61,053 nt of DNA, from contig JAEPNQ010000015.1 of NCBI GenBank assembly GCA_017643305.1, positions 1-61,053 of the forward strand, read 5' to 3'. The position numbers were made by a program, and so were the translations under genes. Shown here one piece after another: positions 23,774 to 32,612 of the stretch. The stretch is from Marinibacterium sp. (lineage in GTDB: Bacteria > Pseudomonadota > Alphaproteobacteria > Rhodobacterales > Rhodobacteraceae). The notes under the pieces were generated by a model, which worked only from the letters and a program-made list of their open reading frames with translations, was not told where the DNA came from and made no database searches. The stretch's first letter is position 1; each line of letters begins with the position of its first letter.

Positions 23774-24340
23774 ATGTCAGAACCTCAAGCAGGACACGAT
23801 CAGCAAGACTTGCCCGGTTGGTTCTTGGCCATCCGGCGCATGGTTGATGCTATCACCACTGGCCTGAACGTGTTCGGGACCTTGTTGATCGTGCTTATCA
23901 TGTTGCTGGTCAACGCAGATGTCATCGGCCGGGGCGCGTTCAACGCGCCGGTTTCGGGCGTGCCGGAAATGGTGTCCTTGTCGATCGTGGCCATCGTATT
24001 TCTGCAAGTCGCCCAAACGTTTCGAAAAGGGCGATTGACCAGGACGGAAGCCCTGCCCGATTTCATCGAGGCTAGATGGCCCAAGGTCCGAATGTGGATG
24101 GAGATTGTGTTTGGGGTCGCCGCTGGGTTCCTTGTCTGGCAGATTTTTCAGGCCTCGGTACCTTTGTTCGAGAAAGCTTGGGTGCGCAACACGTTCGAAG
24201 GAACGGTCGGGGATTTTACGGCGCCGATCTGGCCGGTGAAGCTGATCATCCTTATCGGGTGTCTGGCTTTGCTGGTGCAGATTGCCCTAAGCACTGCAAG
24301 CGTGGCGTTACAATTGGTCCGGGGAGCGCGCAGCGTATGA
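23774..24340 (+). CDS. TRAP transporter small permease, DctQ family
   Basis: The 188-residue membrane protein has four predicted helices: about 30-50, 65-83, 107-127 and 150-172. The N-A-D-V-I-G-R-G sequence after the first helix is the DctQ hallmark. It assembles with the large DctM subunit. The start lies 9 bases after the hairpin; the gap to the DctM gene is 112 bases, unusually wide for this pair. Confidence 0.88.
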   Translation: MSEPQAGHDQQDLPGWFLAIRRMVDAITTGLNVFGTLLIVLIMLLVNADVIGRGAFNAPVSGVPEMVSLSIVAIVFLQVAQTFRKGRLTRTEALPDFIEARWPKVRMWMEIVFGVAAGFLVWQIFQASVPLFEKAWVRNTFEGTVGDFTAPIWPVKLIILIGCLALLVQIALSTASVALQLVRGARSV

Positions 24341-24452
24341 CCGGTGCTGCCGCCTGTTTCCCCTTTCTTGGGCAGCCAATTTCGTACGAAGAAAATGGGG
24401 CGAAATCTTCCCAAAATTCCGACGTCTTCCGCAAAACTTGGGGGGTGTTGCC

Positions 24453-25760
24453 ATGAGTCCGTTCGAAATCGGACTGGCAAGTTTCGGTGCCATGATCGTT
24501 ATGGTCTACTTTGGCTTTTGGGTGCCATTTGCCCTGATGTTGAGTTCCTATGTCGGGGTCTGGATGATCAAGGGCTCACCCCTGCTGGCGGGCAAACTAC
24601 TGGCCCTCGCCGCATCCGAGACCATTTCGAGTTACTTCTTCGGCGTTGTGCCGCTGTTTGTTCTCATGGGTTACCTCGTCAGCGTCACCGGCATGGGGCG
24701 TGATGCGTTCGACGTTGCGAACCACGTGTTCCGTCGTTTATCAGGCGGGTTGGCCATCGGCACGGTGGGAGCAAACGCGATCTTTGCGGCCATTACTGGC
24801 ATCTCGATCGCCTCAGCAGCAGTTTTCACCCGCATTGCGGTGCCCGAAATGATGCGCCGTGGCTATTCGCCACGGTTCTCCACCGGGGTGGTGGCTGGCT
24901 CATCTGTGCTGGGCATGCTGATCCCACCCTCTCTGCTGCTTATCCTTTACGGGCTTCTGACCGAGCAATCTGTAGGAGACCTGTTCATCGCGGGCGTCAT
25001 TCCCGGATTGTTGCTCGCGCTGATCTTCGGGCTGGGCATCTGGCTAACCGCGCGGCTGCGCCCGCACGCATTGGGTGACAATATCGCGACCGAGGACAGC
25101 GCAGAACTGACCCGGCAGCAGGTCCTATTCAAAGGACTGCCCATCGCCACTTTGATTGCGCTGGTGCTTGGCGGCATCTATGGCGGCTTTTTCACCCCTA
25201 TCGAGGCCGGTGCCGTGGGCTGTGCCGGGGCCATCCTGATTGGGTTGCTGCGCCGTTCCCTCAGCTGGCGGGATTTCTTCCAGGTCCTGAACGACACTGG
25301 GCTTGTCACTGCTGCAATCAGTTTCCTGATCATCGCGGCGCAGATGTATTCCCGCATGCTGGCCTTGTCCGGTGTTCCAGCGGAATTCGGTAGTTTCGTG
25401 ACTGAGTCTGACATCGGTTATTGGGGGATTATCATCGCCTATGTCGGACTGGTGATCCTGATGGGCACGTTGTTGGACAGTTCGTCGATCATGCTGATCC
25501 TCGTGCCACTGATGTTGCCGGTTCTGGTTTCCATGAATGTGGACCTGATCTGGTTCGGGATCGTCACGATCATTGCGGTTGAGATCGGGTTGCTGACACC
25601 GCCCTTTGGTATTTCGGTTTTCGTGATTAAATCCGCGCTGGATGATCCAAGCATCACATTGGGCGACATCTTTCGCGGCGCGGCACCCTTTGCGCTGATG
25701 ATGCTGCTGCTGCTGGCACTGGTCCTCGCCTTTCCCATCCTTGCCACTGCTCTTGTCTGA
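24453..25760 (+). CDS. TRAP transporter large permease, DctM family
   Basis: This 435-residue protein is the twelve-helix TRAP large subunit: the V-P-L-F-V-L-M-G-Y-L loop near residue 70, A-I-T-G-I-S-I-A-S-A-A-V-F near 114, and V-A-G-S-S-V-L-G-M-L-I-P-P-S near 147 are family signatures. ATG 24453 is chosen because a GGGGGG-rich site lies upstream. An upstream in-frame alternative adds only five residues. The cyclase gene follows after 11 bases, suggesting that importer and enzymes form one transcript. Confidence 0.9.
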   Translation: MSPFEIGLASFGAMIVMVYFGFWVPFALMLSSYVGVWMIKGSPLLAGKLLALAASETISSYFFGVVPLFVLMGYLVSVTGMGRDAFDVANHVFRRLSGGLAIGTVGANAIFAAITGISIASAAVFTRIAVPEMMRRGYSPRFSTGVVAGSSVLGMLIPPSLLLILYGLLTEQSVGDLFIAGVIPGLLLALIFGLGIWLTARLRPHALGDNIATEDSAELTRQQVLFKGLPIATLIALVLGGIYGGFFTPIEAGAVGCAGAILIGLLRRSLSWRDFFQVLNDTGLVTAAISFLIIAAQMYSRMLALSGVPAEFGSFVTESDIGYWGIIIAYVGLVILMGTLLDSSSIMLILVPLMLPVLVSMNVDLIWFGIVTIIAVEIGLLTPPFGISVFVIKSALDDPSITLGDIFRGAAPFALMMLLLLALVLAFPILATALV

Positions 25761-25771
25761 AGGAGACCCTG

Positions 25772-26548
25772 ATGCCACGCCGTTTTGTTGACTTGTCCGT
25801 TCCGCTGGAAACCGGGATTGCGTCGGACCCGCCGATGGCCTTGCCGCAGATCGAATACATGCCGCATGCGGAGACCGCCGAACAGATCATGATGTTCTTC
25901 CCCGGGCTGCAGAAAGACGATCTGCCGGGCGGTGAAGGCTGGGCAGTAGAGACGCTGACTGTATCCACTCATAACGGCACCCATCTGGACGCGCCCTATC
26001 ACCACCATTCGACGATGAGCAACGGCGAGCGGGCCATCACCATAGACGAGGTGCCGTTGGAGTGGTGTTTCAACCCCGGGGTCAAGTTGGACTTCCGGCA
26101 TATGGACGACGGCTATGTCGTGACACCGGGCGATGTGGAAGCGGAATTGAAACGCATCAGACATGAGCTGCAACCGCTCGACATCGTGGTGGTCAACACC
26201 TCCGCCGCTGAAAGGTATGGCGAGGATGACTTCCTGCTCAAAGGCTGCGGAATGGGGCGCGAGGCAACCTTGTATCTGACCTCCAAAGGTGTTCGCGTAA
26301 CAGGGACCGACGCGTGGAGCTGGGACGCTCCATTCGCTCTGACAGCCCAGCGCTATGCGGAAATAAAGGATCCATCAATCATCTGGGAAGGGCATCGCGC
26401 GAGCATGGATATCGGGTATTGTCACATGGAGAAGCTGACGAACCTCGACCAATTGCCGCCCACCGGGTTCACGATCTCTTGCTTCCCTTTCAAGATCAAA
26501 GCCGCCAGCGCCGGGTTTATCCGGGCCGTTGCGATTTTTGAGGAGTAA
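25772..26548 (+). CDS. Cyclase-family metal hydrolase (kynurenine formamidase-like fold)
   Basis: The 258-residue protein carries the cyclase-family metal motif H-N-G-T-H-L-D-A-P-Y-H near residues 70-80, used by kynurenine formamidase (KynB) and by isatin hydrolases. The C-terminal part shows G-V-R-V-T-G-T-D-A-W-S-W-D, also typical of the broader family rather than of strict KynB, which is about 210 residues. It is preceded by AAGGAG and sits directly after the TRAP importer and before a fumarylacetoacetate-hydrolase gene, so it probably hydrolyses the imported compound or its ring-opened product. The exact substrate is unknown. Confidence 0.8.
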   Translation: MPRRFVDLSVPLETGIASDPPMALPQIEYMPHAETAEQIMMFFPGLQKDDLPGGEGWAVETLTVSTHNGTHLDAPYHHHSTMSNGERAITIDEVPLEWCFNPGVKLDFRHMDDGYVVTPGDVEAELKRIRHELQPLDIVVVNTSAAERYGEDDFLLKGCGMGREATLYLTSKGVRVTGTDAWSWDAPFALTAQRYAEIKDPSIIWEGHRASMDIGYCHMEKLTNLDQLPPTGFTISCFPFKIKAASAGFIRAVAIFEE

Positions 26549-26553
26549 ACACC

Positions 26554-27474
26554 ATGCGATTGGGAACTGTTCTGTTCGAAGGACGCGAACGTGTTGTGGC
26601 CGCCCTGCCCGATGACCGACTACTGGACCTGCACCTGGCTGCAGAGACTACGGGTGAGGATGCGGCTTGTTTCGTGGACATGCTGGCCGTTATTCATGGC
26701 GGGAAAAACGCGTTGGCCATAGCGCGCAGCCTATTGAAGATGCCGGAAAACCGGGCGATCCTGGAACCAGGCGAAGTCACCTTTTGCCCCCCGATCCTGC
26801 CAGTCCAGTACCGCGATTGTCTGGTGTTCGAAGAGCACCTGGACAATTGCTTCAAAGCGTTTGGGATCGACCAGCCAATCCCGCCGGTGTGGTACCAGCA
26901 GCCGATCTATTACAAGGGCAACCGCTTGTCGTTCATCGGCCATGGTGGCACGGTGGAATGGCCCAGCTATGCCGAGTTTCTGGATGTGGAGTTGGAGTTG
27001 GCCATCGTGCTGGGCAAGAAGGGCAAAAACATCAAAGCCAAAGATGGGGTCGATTACATTTTCGGCTATACCATCCTGAACGATGTCAGCGCCCGCGATG
27101 CGCAGCAGGTTGAAATGGCCGGGACTTTGGGGCCGGCCAAGGGCAAGGATTTCGACACCGGTAACATCCTCGGTCCGTTTATCCTGACTGCGGATGAGGT
27201 GCCCCACCCTGCAACGCTGAAAATGGAACTGCGGGTGAATGGCGAACGTTGGGGTGGCGGAACGTCCGGCGCAATGCAGCATGATTTTGCCGCAATCCTG
27301 GCGCATATCTCTCAGTCGGAAACGCTGTATCCCGGCGAAGTCATCGGTTCTGGCACCGTTGGAACCGGCTGCGGTCTGGAGATGGGAAAGCGGCTGGCAG
27401 ATGGGGATGAGTTCGAACTGGAGATCGAAAAGATCGGCACGCTGAAAAACCGTATTCAAAAGGGAGCGGTATGA
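26554..27474 (+). CDS. Fumarylacetoacetate hydrolase family protein
   Basis: The 306-residue protein has the FAH fold's metal-binding pattern: E-x-E in F-L-D-V-E-L-E-L-A-I-V-L-G (near residues 146-158), a lysine-rich turn G-K-K-G-K-N-I, and D in G-Y-T-I-L-N-D-V-S-A-R-D. Members cleave C-C bonds of beta-diketo acids, hydrate unsaturated keto acids or decarboxylate oxaloacetate. It begins 5 bases after the cyclase stop and overlaps the OsmC gene by four bases (ATGA), so all three are translationally linked. Confidence 0.85.
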   Translation: MRLGTVLFEGRERVVAALPDDRLLDLHLAAETTGEDAACFVDMLAVIHGGKNALAIARSLLKMPENRAILEPGEVTFCPPILPVQYRDCLVFEEHLDNCFKAFGIDQPIPPVWYQQPIYYKGNRLSFIGHGGTVEWPSYAEFLDVELELAIVLGKKGKNIKAKDGVDYIFGYTILNDVSARDAQQVEMAGTLGPAKGKDFDTGNILGPFILTADEVPHPATLKMELRVNGERWGGGTSGAMQHDFAAILAHISQSETLYPGEVIGSGTVGTGCGLEMGKRLADGDEFELEIEKIGTLKNRIQKGAV

Positions 27475-27980
27475 TCGTCCATATTACGCTAGATAATGCC
27501 CCCGACCGTGCGGTTGTGGCCTTTACCTGTAGGGGCCGGGCGACGGGAAAAATGCGCAACGAACTGGACGTGCGCATGGTTGAACCGCTGGAGGAACGGT
27601 TCACGCTGGCCACCGACGAAGGCCCGTTTCACGGCGGCGATGCAAGCGCCCCGCCACCGCTGGCCTTGTTCATCGGCGGGTTAACGGGGTGCATCATGAC
27701 CCAGATCCGGGCTTTTGCGAAACGGCTGGGCGTCACATTGAATGAACTGCAGGTGGATGCGCGGGTGGAATGGGACTGGGCCAAGGCAGACAGGGTGTAT
27801 GAAACGGCGCCAAAGTCCTTTCACCTCGATATCCTGATCGACAGCAACGACCCGGCTGATGCGCAGCTGGAACTAATCAAAGCGGCCAAGAAGGGCTGCT
27901 TTATTGAACAAACGCTGGGCCAGTCGAATGTAATTACGCACCGTATGAAAACAGAGGCGGGATGGGTCGCGGTGGAATGA
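27471..27980 (+). CDS. OsmC/Ohr-family protein
   Basis: This 169-residue protein keeps the two redox cysteines of the OsmC fold, C74 in G-L-T-G-C and C143 in K-K-G-C, spaced as in OsmC/Ohr peroxidases. These enzymes reduce organic hydroperoxides with thiols. It is the last gene of the TRAP-cyclase-FAH operon, so it may protect against a peroxide made during breakdown of the imported compound, or have a pathway-specific role. It is followed by a 99-base gap with a hairpin. Confidence 0.82.
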   Translation: MIVHITLDNAPDRAVVAFTCRGRATGKMRNELDVRMVEPLEERFTLATDEGPFHGGDASAPPPLALFIGGLTGCIMTQIRAFAKRLGVTLNELQVDARVEWDWAKADRVYETAPKSFHLDILIDSNDPADAQLELIKAAKKGCFIEQTLGQSNVITHRMKTEAGWVAVE

Positions 27981-28062
27981 GCAAAGGGTGGTACTTGCGC
28001 CTTGCGCACCGAAAAAATTTAGTGCTGCGCAAAGGGGCCTGAACGCGAACGTCTGATAGCTT

Positions 28063-28079
28063 GCGGAGTAAACCTCCGC
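28063..28079. terminator. Convergent-operon hairpin
   Basis: GCGGAG and CTCCGC form a 6-bp stem with a TAAAC loop, directly before the stop codon of the convergent hydrolase gene. Short but perfect; no T run. Confidence 0.4.
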
Positions 28080-28955
28080 TCAACTACGTCTGGTGTGCCC
28101 GTCCAATGTCATCAGCGGGCCGTAGCGCTCCGGTCGACGGTCGCGGAACACACCCCAGTAGCTGCGGTATTGGCCAATTTCATCCAGATCCACGGTCGCA
28201 GTTGCCACCCCGCTTTCGACCTCCAAATCACTGAGGACTTCGCCCGTGTGACCGGCGATGAAGGATGTGCCGTAGAAGGTAATCTCGGTACGGCTGGCGG
28301 TTTCGGTACCGACGCGGTTTGAGGCGACCAGCGGCATAATATTGGCCGCCGCGTGGCCCTGCATCACCCGGCGCCAATGCGGCGCGCTGTTCAGCTCCGG
28401 CGCTTCGGGCTCGGACCCAATAGCGGTGGGAAACATCAGCACCTCCGCCCCCAGTAAGGCCAGGCTGCGGGCTGTTTCGGGAAACCATTGGTCCCAGCAG
28501 ATACCGCAGCCGATGCGCCCAAACCGAGTATCGATCACGCCAAAGCCGGTGTCGCCCGGCGAGAAATAGAACTTTTCCTCGTAACCCGGGTTTTGCGGAA
28601 TATGGGTCTTGCGATACTTGCCCAGCAAGGTGCCGTCTGCATCCGCTACGACCAGCGAATTAAAGAAGGCCGGGCCATCGCGTTCGAAAAACGAAATTGG
28701 CAGAACCACTTCCAGTTCCCGGGCGAGGGCCGAAAAATGCTGCACCACGCGGCTGTCGGCGGCGCTGCGGGCCAGATCGAAGAACCGCGCGTCCTGTTCG
28801 CTGCAGAAATAGGGCGTTTCGAACAATTCCTGCAGCAGGATGATCTGTGCTCCGGACGCATGTGCCGCACGTACCAGCCGTTCGGCTTCGGCAATGTTGG
28901 CGTCTGTGTCCCAGGTGCACGCCATTTGCGTGGCTGCCAGTGTGACCGGTCTCAT
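28080..28955 (-). CDS. Carbon-nitrogen hydrolase, AguB-like (nitrilase superfamily)
   Basis: The 291-residue enzyme shows the nitrilase catalytic triad E43 (L-L-Q-E-L-F), K116 (R-K-T-H-I-P) and C153 (G-I-C-W-D-Q-W-F-P-E). The W-D-Q-W-F-P-E and H-I-P-x-x-P-G-Y-E-E-K-F-Y-F patterns match N-carbamoylputrescine amidase, which releases CO2 and NH3 to give putrescine, but related enzymes act on other carbamoyl or amide compounds. ATG 28955 is taken because GGGAGG lies 8 bases upstream; it sits one base after the stop of the preceding amidohydrolase gene, so the two are coupled. A polyamine-type importer is encoded nearby on the other strand. Confidence 0.85.
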   Translation of the reverse strand: MRPVTLAATQMACTWDTDANIAEAERLVRAAHASGAQIILLQELFETPYFCSEQDARFFDLARSAADSRVVQHFSALARELEVVLPISFFERDGPAFFNSLVVADADGTLLGKYRKTHIPQNPGYEEKFYFSPGDTGFGVIDTRFGRIGCGICWDQWFPETARSLALLGAEVLMFPTAIGSEPEAPELNSAPHWRRVMQGHAAANIMPLVASNRVGTETASRTEITFYGTSFIAGHTGEVLSDLEVESGVATATVDLDEIGQYRSYWGVFRDRRPERYGPLMTLDGHTRRS

Positions 28956-28956
28956 C

Positions 28957-30621
28957 TCAGGCCTCCCATGTAATTTCACCGCTGCACAGCGTCAAAGCCG
29001 CGCGGGCCTGGTCGATTTCATCTGCCGGAGTGGCCTGTAGGTCGCTATCCATCACTACGATGTCGGCCAGATATCCGGGTTTCAGCCGACCCAATCGCCC
29101 TTCATCAAAGCCTGCATATGCACCGCCTACGGTGTAGCCATAGAGGGCTTCCTGCAAGGTCGACGCATGGCTGGGCTGCCCGTCTTTCCACGCTTGGCGG
29201 GTGACTGCGGCCTTGACCCCGCGCATGGGGTTCACATCGGATACCGGCCAATCCGACGCAAAGGCGATGGGAACGCCTGCGTCCCGCAGGGTTTGCACCG
29301 GGAAGGCCCAGGGCCAGCGCGCCTCGCCCACCTTCTCGACCCATGGCAGGAGGGGGAAGTCCATCGCTCCAGGCGGGTGCGGCGGTTGCATGGAGGCGAC
29401 AACACCCAGTTCCACCAGACGCGTCAGATCGCTGGGATGCAGCATCTCGATATGCTCAATGCGATGGCGGGCATCGCGCGGGCCATTGGTGGCAGCGGCA
29501 GCCGCATAGCCGTCCAGCACGCGCCGGACCGCGCCATCGCCGATGGCGTGCACACTGATTTGCAGACCTCTACGATCCGCATCGATACAAGCGGCGGCAA
29601 ACCGTTCGGCCGAATGCAACGGATCGCCCCGCCAGCCGGGCGTATCCGCATAATCTTCGATCATGACCGCTGTGCCGCTGTCGATCACCCCATCCATGAA
29701 CATTTTAACCCGACCAGATCGCAGCCTGTCCGTCCGGTACTGGGTGTGCATTTCGCTGGCTTCTCCTAGCGTCTCCAGCGCCTTGGCCGGGGTCAGGTGG
29801 AACGGTATTTCTGTCCGGCACAATAGGTCGCCCCGTGTTTCCAAAGCGCGCAGCAATTCCAACTGGTACCAGTTGCCATCCATATTGTGCAGCGACGTGA
29901 ACCCGAAAGAGGCGCAGTATTTCAGCCCTTCCAGCATAACGCCCTCGTCCTCGGTCCGCTGTGCAGGGGTGAGGTTTTCGGGTTCCAACGCATCGGCCAG
30001 CCCCAAACTTTCCCGACCGCCTGATGAACGCAGCGCGTAAACCGGGCCTTGCGCCTCGGATTCGCGCAATTCGCCAGCTGCAAAGCCATCATCCCCCATG
30101 ACGATTTCGTTGCCGGGGTTCAACGCCCGGCCTTGCAGGATACCCGCCCGTTCCAACGCAATCGTGTTGGCCCACCCAGTGTGATGGTCGCCAGCCACCA
30201 GCAAAAGCGGACGGTCCGGCAGAACCTCATCCAGCATCTGCCGAGTTGTCATGACCCCGTCACCAAAGAGGTTGTAATCCGCCGCTTTGCAGATCAGCAG
30301 CGCTTCGTCCGGGTTAGCCACAGCATAGGGCCTGATCTTGGCACGTAGCGCTTCGAGCCCCTGCACACCATCGAGATGCAGCAACCGTAGGCCGAACGCA
30401 CCGGGGAAAAGATGCAGATGCGCTTCGGTCATTCCCGGCATGACAGTGCAATCTTGCGCGTCGAACCTGCGCGTGTCAGGTCCCGCAAGTCCGGCCAGAT
30501 CATCTCGCGTACCCAGCGCAAGGATTTTGCCATCAGACACGGCTATAGAATCAGCGCCTTCAGGTTGGTCTGTCATTGTGATCAGGCGCGCGTTTTCAAT
30601 CAGTAAATCAGCTATCGGCAT
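28957..30621 (-). CDS. YtcJ-like amidohydrolase
   Basis: The 554-residue protein belongs to the amidohydrolase superfamily, YtcJ/TIM-barrel branch: an N-terminal beta-sandwich (L-L-I-E-N-A-R-L-I-T), the metal motif E-A-H-L-H-L-F near residue 65, later histidines in A-G-D-H-H-T-G and S-V-H-A-I-G-D-G-A, R-H-R-I-E-H, and D in F-A-S-D-W-P-V. These enzymes hydrolyse amide or ester bonds with a metal centre. ATG 30621 is chosen because homology begins there; the frame extends 21 codons upstream through the tail of the TetR gene. It overlaps that gene by 14 bases and is probably cotranscribed with it. Confidence 0.82.
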   Translation of the reverse strand: MPIADLLIENARLITMTDQPEGADSIAVSDGKILALGTRDDLAGLAGPDTRRFDAQDCTVMPGMTEAHLHLFPGAFGLRLLHLDGVQGLEALRAKIRPYAVANPDEALLICKAADYNLFGDGVMTTRQMLDEVLPDRPLLLVAGDHHTGWANTIALERAGILQGRALNPGNEIVMGDDGFAAGELRESEAQGPVYALRSSGGRESLGLADALEPENLTPAQRTEDEGVMLEGLKYCASFGFTSLHNMDGNWYQLELLRALETRGDLLCRTEIPFHLTPAKALETLGEASEMHTQYRTDRLRSGRVKMFMDGVIDSGTAVMIEDYADTPGWRGDPLHSAERFAAACIDADRRGLQISVHAIGDGAVRRVLDGYAAAAATNGPRDARHRIEHIEMLHPSDLTRLVELGVVASMQPPHPPGAMDFPLLPWVEKVGEARWPWAFPVQTLRDAGVPIAFASDWPVSDVNPMRGVKAAVTRQAWKDGQPSHASTLQEALYGYTVGGAYAGFDEGRLGRLKPGYLADIVVMDSDLQATPADEIDQARAALTLCSGEITWEA

Positions 30622-31318
30622 GCGGCGAGCTTCCCGGGTTGACGGTTGGGTTCTGGTTGAAAGCGTCGGTAAACAGCAGACCACAAAGGGGCACGACCCG
30701 CTTTCGGATTTCTTCTGTATGCGACGCGAGGGTCATGTCGTCATATTTAATCAGGTCGAAATATGTCGCGTTCCAGACGTTGAAAATCACCCTGGCCAGA
30801 TAGGCAGCATCCGGTTCTGTACCCACCCGCAAGGACAAGGCGTAGCGGCTCAGGAAGTTTTCGAGAGAGCCCTCCAGCGCATTGTCGACGTCAGCAAATC
30901 CAATAGCGAGTTCGGTGGTTGGGTGTCGGATGGCTGCGGCTTCAGCATAACGCCAGACGCGTTTGTCGGCGATAAGCAGGGTCGCGCGCGAAATCTCGGC
31001 CAATTGGTCAACAAGAATGGTGGCAAAGTCGGCATCGGTGCGCGGAGGGAGGCCGAATCGGGCGTCGCGGGATCGTTTACTTCCTTCGGTGATCAGGGCA
31101 ATCAGGATGCCATCCTTGGAGCCGAAATAGTTGAAAACTGTTGGTGGTGACACGCCTGCGCCGGCGGCAATTTCGGCCATGGTGGTGGCTTCGATCCCCT
31201 TGTCTTCGAACAAAGCCAGGGCGTTACGCAAAATTTCATCCCTGCGTTTTGCCTTTTGGCGACTGCGCAAACCAGGCCCTTTTGCAGACTTACTTGGATT
31301 TTGCGCATCGGCGGTCAA
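30608..31318 (-). CDS. TetR-family transcriptional regulator
   Basis: This 236-residue protein has the TetR DNA-binding domain: R-R-D-E-I-L-R-N-A-L-A-L-F, T-T-M-A-E-I-A-A-G-A-G-V-S-P-P-T-V-F-N-Y-F-G-S-K (recognition helix and turn near 46-69), and a divergent C-terminal effector domain. The start appears to be TTG 31318, preceded by AAGGATGAG; an overlapping ATG there is out of frame. It heads the minus-strand operon with the amidohydrolase and nitrilase genes and faces the polyamine-type importer, so the shared promoter with its repeated half-sites (31334-31378) is its likely target. Confidence 0.85.
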   Translation of the reverse strand: MTADAQNPSKSAKGPGLRSRQKAKRRDEILRNALALFEDKGIEATTMAEIAAGAGVSPPTVFNYFGSKDGILIALITEGSKRSRDARFGLPPRTDADFATILVDQLAEISRATLLIADKRVWRYAEAAAIRHPTTELAIGFADVDNALEGSLENFLSRYALSLRVGTEPDAAYLARVIFNVWNATYFDLIKYDDMTLASHTEEIRKRVVPLCGLLFTDAFNQNPTVNPGSSPHADS

Positions 31319-31333
31319 AGGCTCATCCTTAGT

Positions 31334-31378
31334 TTTAGTCAGAAAAATTTTTTATTGACTAAAGGTTTTTTGTCAATA
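31334..31378. promoter_or_regulatory. Triple half-site operator in the TetR/ABC divergent promoter
   Basis: TTTAGTCA (31334-31341) and TGACTAAA (31356-31363) are a perfect 8-bp inverted repeat with 14 bases between; TATTGAC (31353-31359) and GTCAATA (31372-31378) are a second, overlapping 7-bp repeat with 12 bases between. The AT-rich spacers also suit promoter elements. Binding of two TetR dimers is a reasonable model. Confidence 0.45.
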
Positions 31379-31512
31379 CGAATTGATGCACGGAACAATG
31401 CAGACGTTTTCGATGCCGAGGCGTTAACACAAACACCAGGCTTGCCGGAAGCAAAGCACCAGACCTATCCTGCTTGCAGGCAACGACCAAACGCGAACCG
31501 GGGACCTTGCGA

Positions 31513-32592
31513 ATGGAATCGTATTCCGAAACTGCTGTCGAAGCGCGGCGCATTTCCAAGATTTTCCCAGGCGAAACCGAAGTCCGCGCATTGGACGATG
31601 TTTCTGTCAGCATCCACCGTAACGAATTCTTCACGTTGCTGGGCCCCTCGGGATGTGGCAAGACCACCCTGCTACGAGTCATCGCCGGGTTTGAGCCACC
31701 AACGATGGGGGCCTTGTTCCTAGCCGGTACAGACATTTCCCGCCTGCCGCCGAACCAGCGGCCGGTGAACACCGTGTTCCAGAACTATGCCCTCTTCCCG
31801 CATATGAGCGTGGCCAACAACATCGCCTTCGGGTTGGAGATGCTGGGCAAACCAAAGGACGAAGTGCGCAAGACGGTCGATGACATGTTACGCCTTGTTC
31901 GGATGGAAGCGCTGAGCGCGCGGCGCACCTCCGAAATCTCGGGGGGTCAGCAACAGCGCGTGGCTCTGGCCCGTGCCCTGGCTCCGCATCCCGAAGTGCT
32001 GCTGCTGGACGAACCACTGTCCGCGCTGGACCTGAAGCTGCGCAAGGAAATGCAGATCGAACTAAAGCGGCTGCAGAACGAAACCGGTATCACTTTCATC
32101 TTCGTCACACATGATCAGGAAGAAGCACTGACCATGTCAGACCGAGTGGCCGTAATGAATGCGGGCAAGATTCTACAGATCGGATCGCCACAGGAAATTT
32201 ACCAGCGTCCTGCTGAACGGTTTGTCGCCAACTTCATTGGGGAATCAAATTTCCTGGATGCCACACTGTCTGGCCACACCGCCACGCTCAAGGCTGGTGG
32301 TGCTCACGAGGTAGATCCACCCGAAGGCGTGTCCGACGGCACGGTCAGCGTTCTGGTGCGCCCCGAACACGCTAGCGTGCGGGTCGGTGAACCCAAGACC
32401 AACGAAATGGCCGCAACGGTAGAAACCGTGGTATATTCTGGCGAAGCGACCACTCTGCATCTACGGCTCGGAACGGGCGAGGCGCTGAAGGCGCGTTTGC
32501 CCAACAGTCCCGGCGGTGGAGCGTTGCCAGGGCAAGGCACCGCGGCTTCCGTGTCGATCGCACCTGGCGCCGTGACGGTACTGAAGGACTGA
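31513..32592 (+). CDS. Polyamine-type ABC transporter ATPase (PotA family), system 1
   Basis: The 359-residue ATPase has Walker [10 protein letters not shown] at 44-52, the Q-loop [11 protein letters not shown], the signature S-G-G-Q-Q-Q-R near residue 145, Walker [12 protein letters not shown] and the switch histidine [11 protein letters not shown]-terminal TOBE domain follows (V-R-P-E-H-A near 278), as in spermidine/putrescine importers. ATG 31513 is preferred by homology; an upstream TTG would add 13 residues. The permease gene follows at once. The substrate could be a polyamine or another cationic amide, given the hydrolase genes on both sides. Confidence 0.88.
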   Translation: MESYSETAVEARRISKIFPGETEVRALDDVSVSIHRNEFFTLLGPSGCGKTTLLRVIAGFEPPTMGALFLAGTDISRLPPNQRPVNTVFQNYALFPHMSVANNIAFGLEMLGKPKDEVRKTVDDMLRLVRMEALSARRTSEISGGQQQRVALARALAPHPEVLLLDEPLSALDLKLRKEMQIELKRLQNETGITFIFVTHDQEEALTMSDRVAVMNAGKILQIGSPQEIYQRPAERFVANFIGESNFLDATLSGHTATLKAGGAHEVDPPEGVSDGTVSVLVRPEHASVRVGEPKTNEMAATVETVVYSGEATTLHLRLGTGEALKARLPNSPGGGALPGQGTAASVSIAPGAVTVLKD

Positions 32593-32612
32593 CCATGGCG
32601 GAGGTGAGCGCA

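Noticed and set aside
30338-31150. A 270-codon plus-strand frame across the amidohydrolase start and TetR gene
   Set aside because: It spans two well-supported minus-strand genes and contains no recognisable domain.
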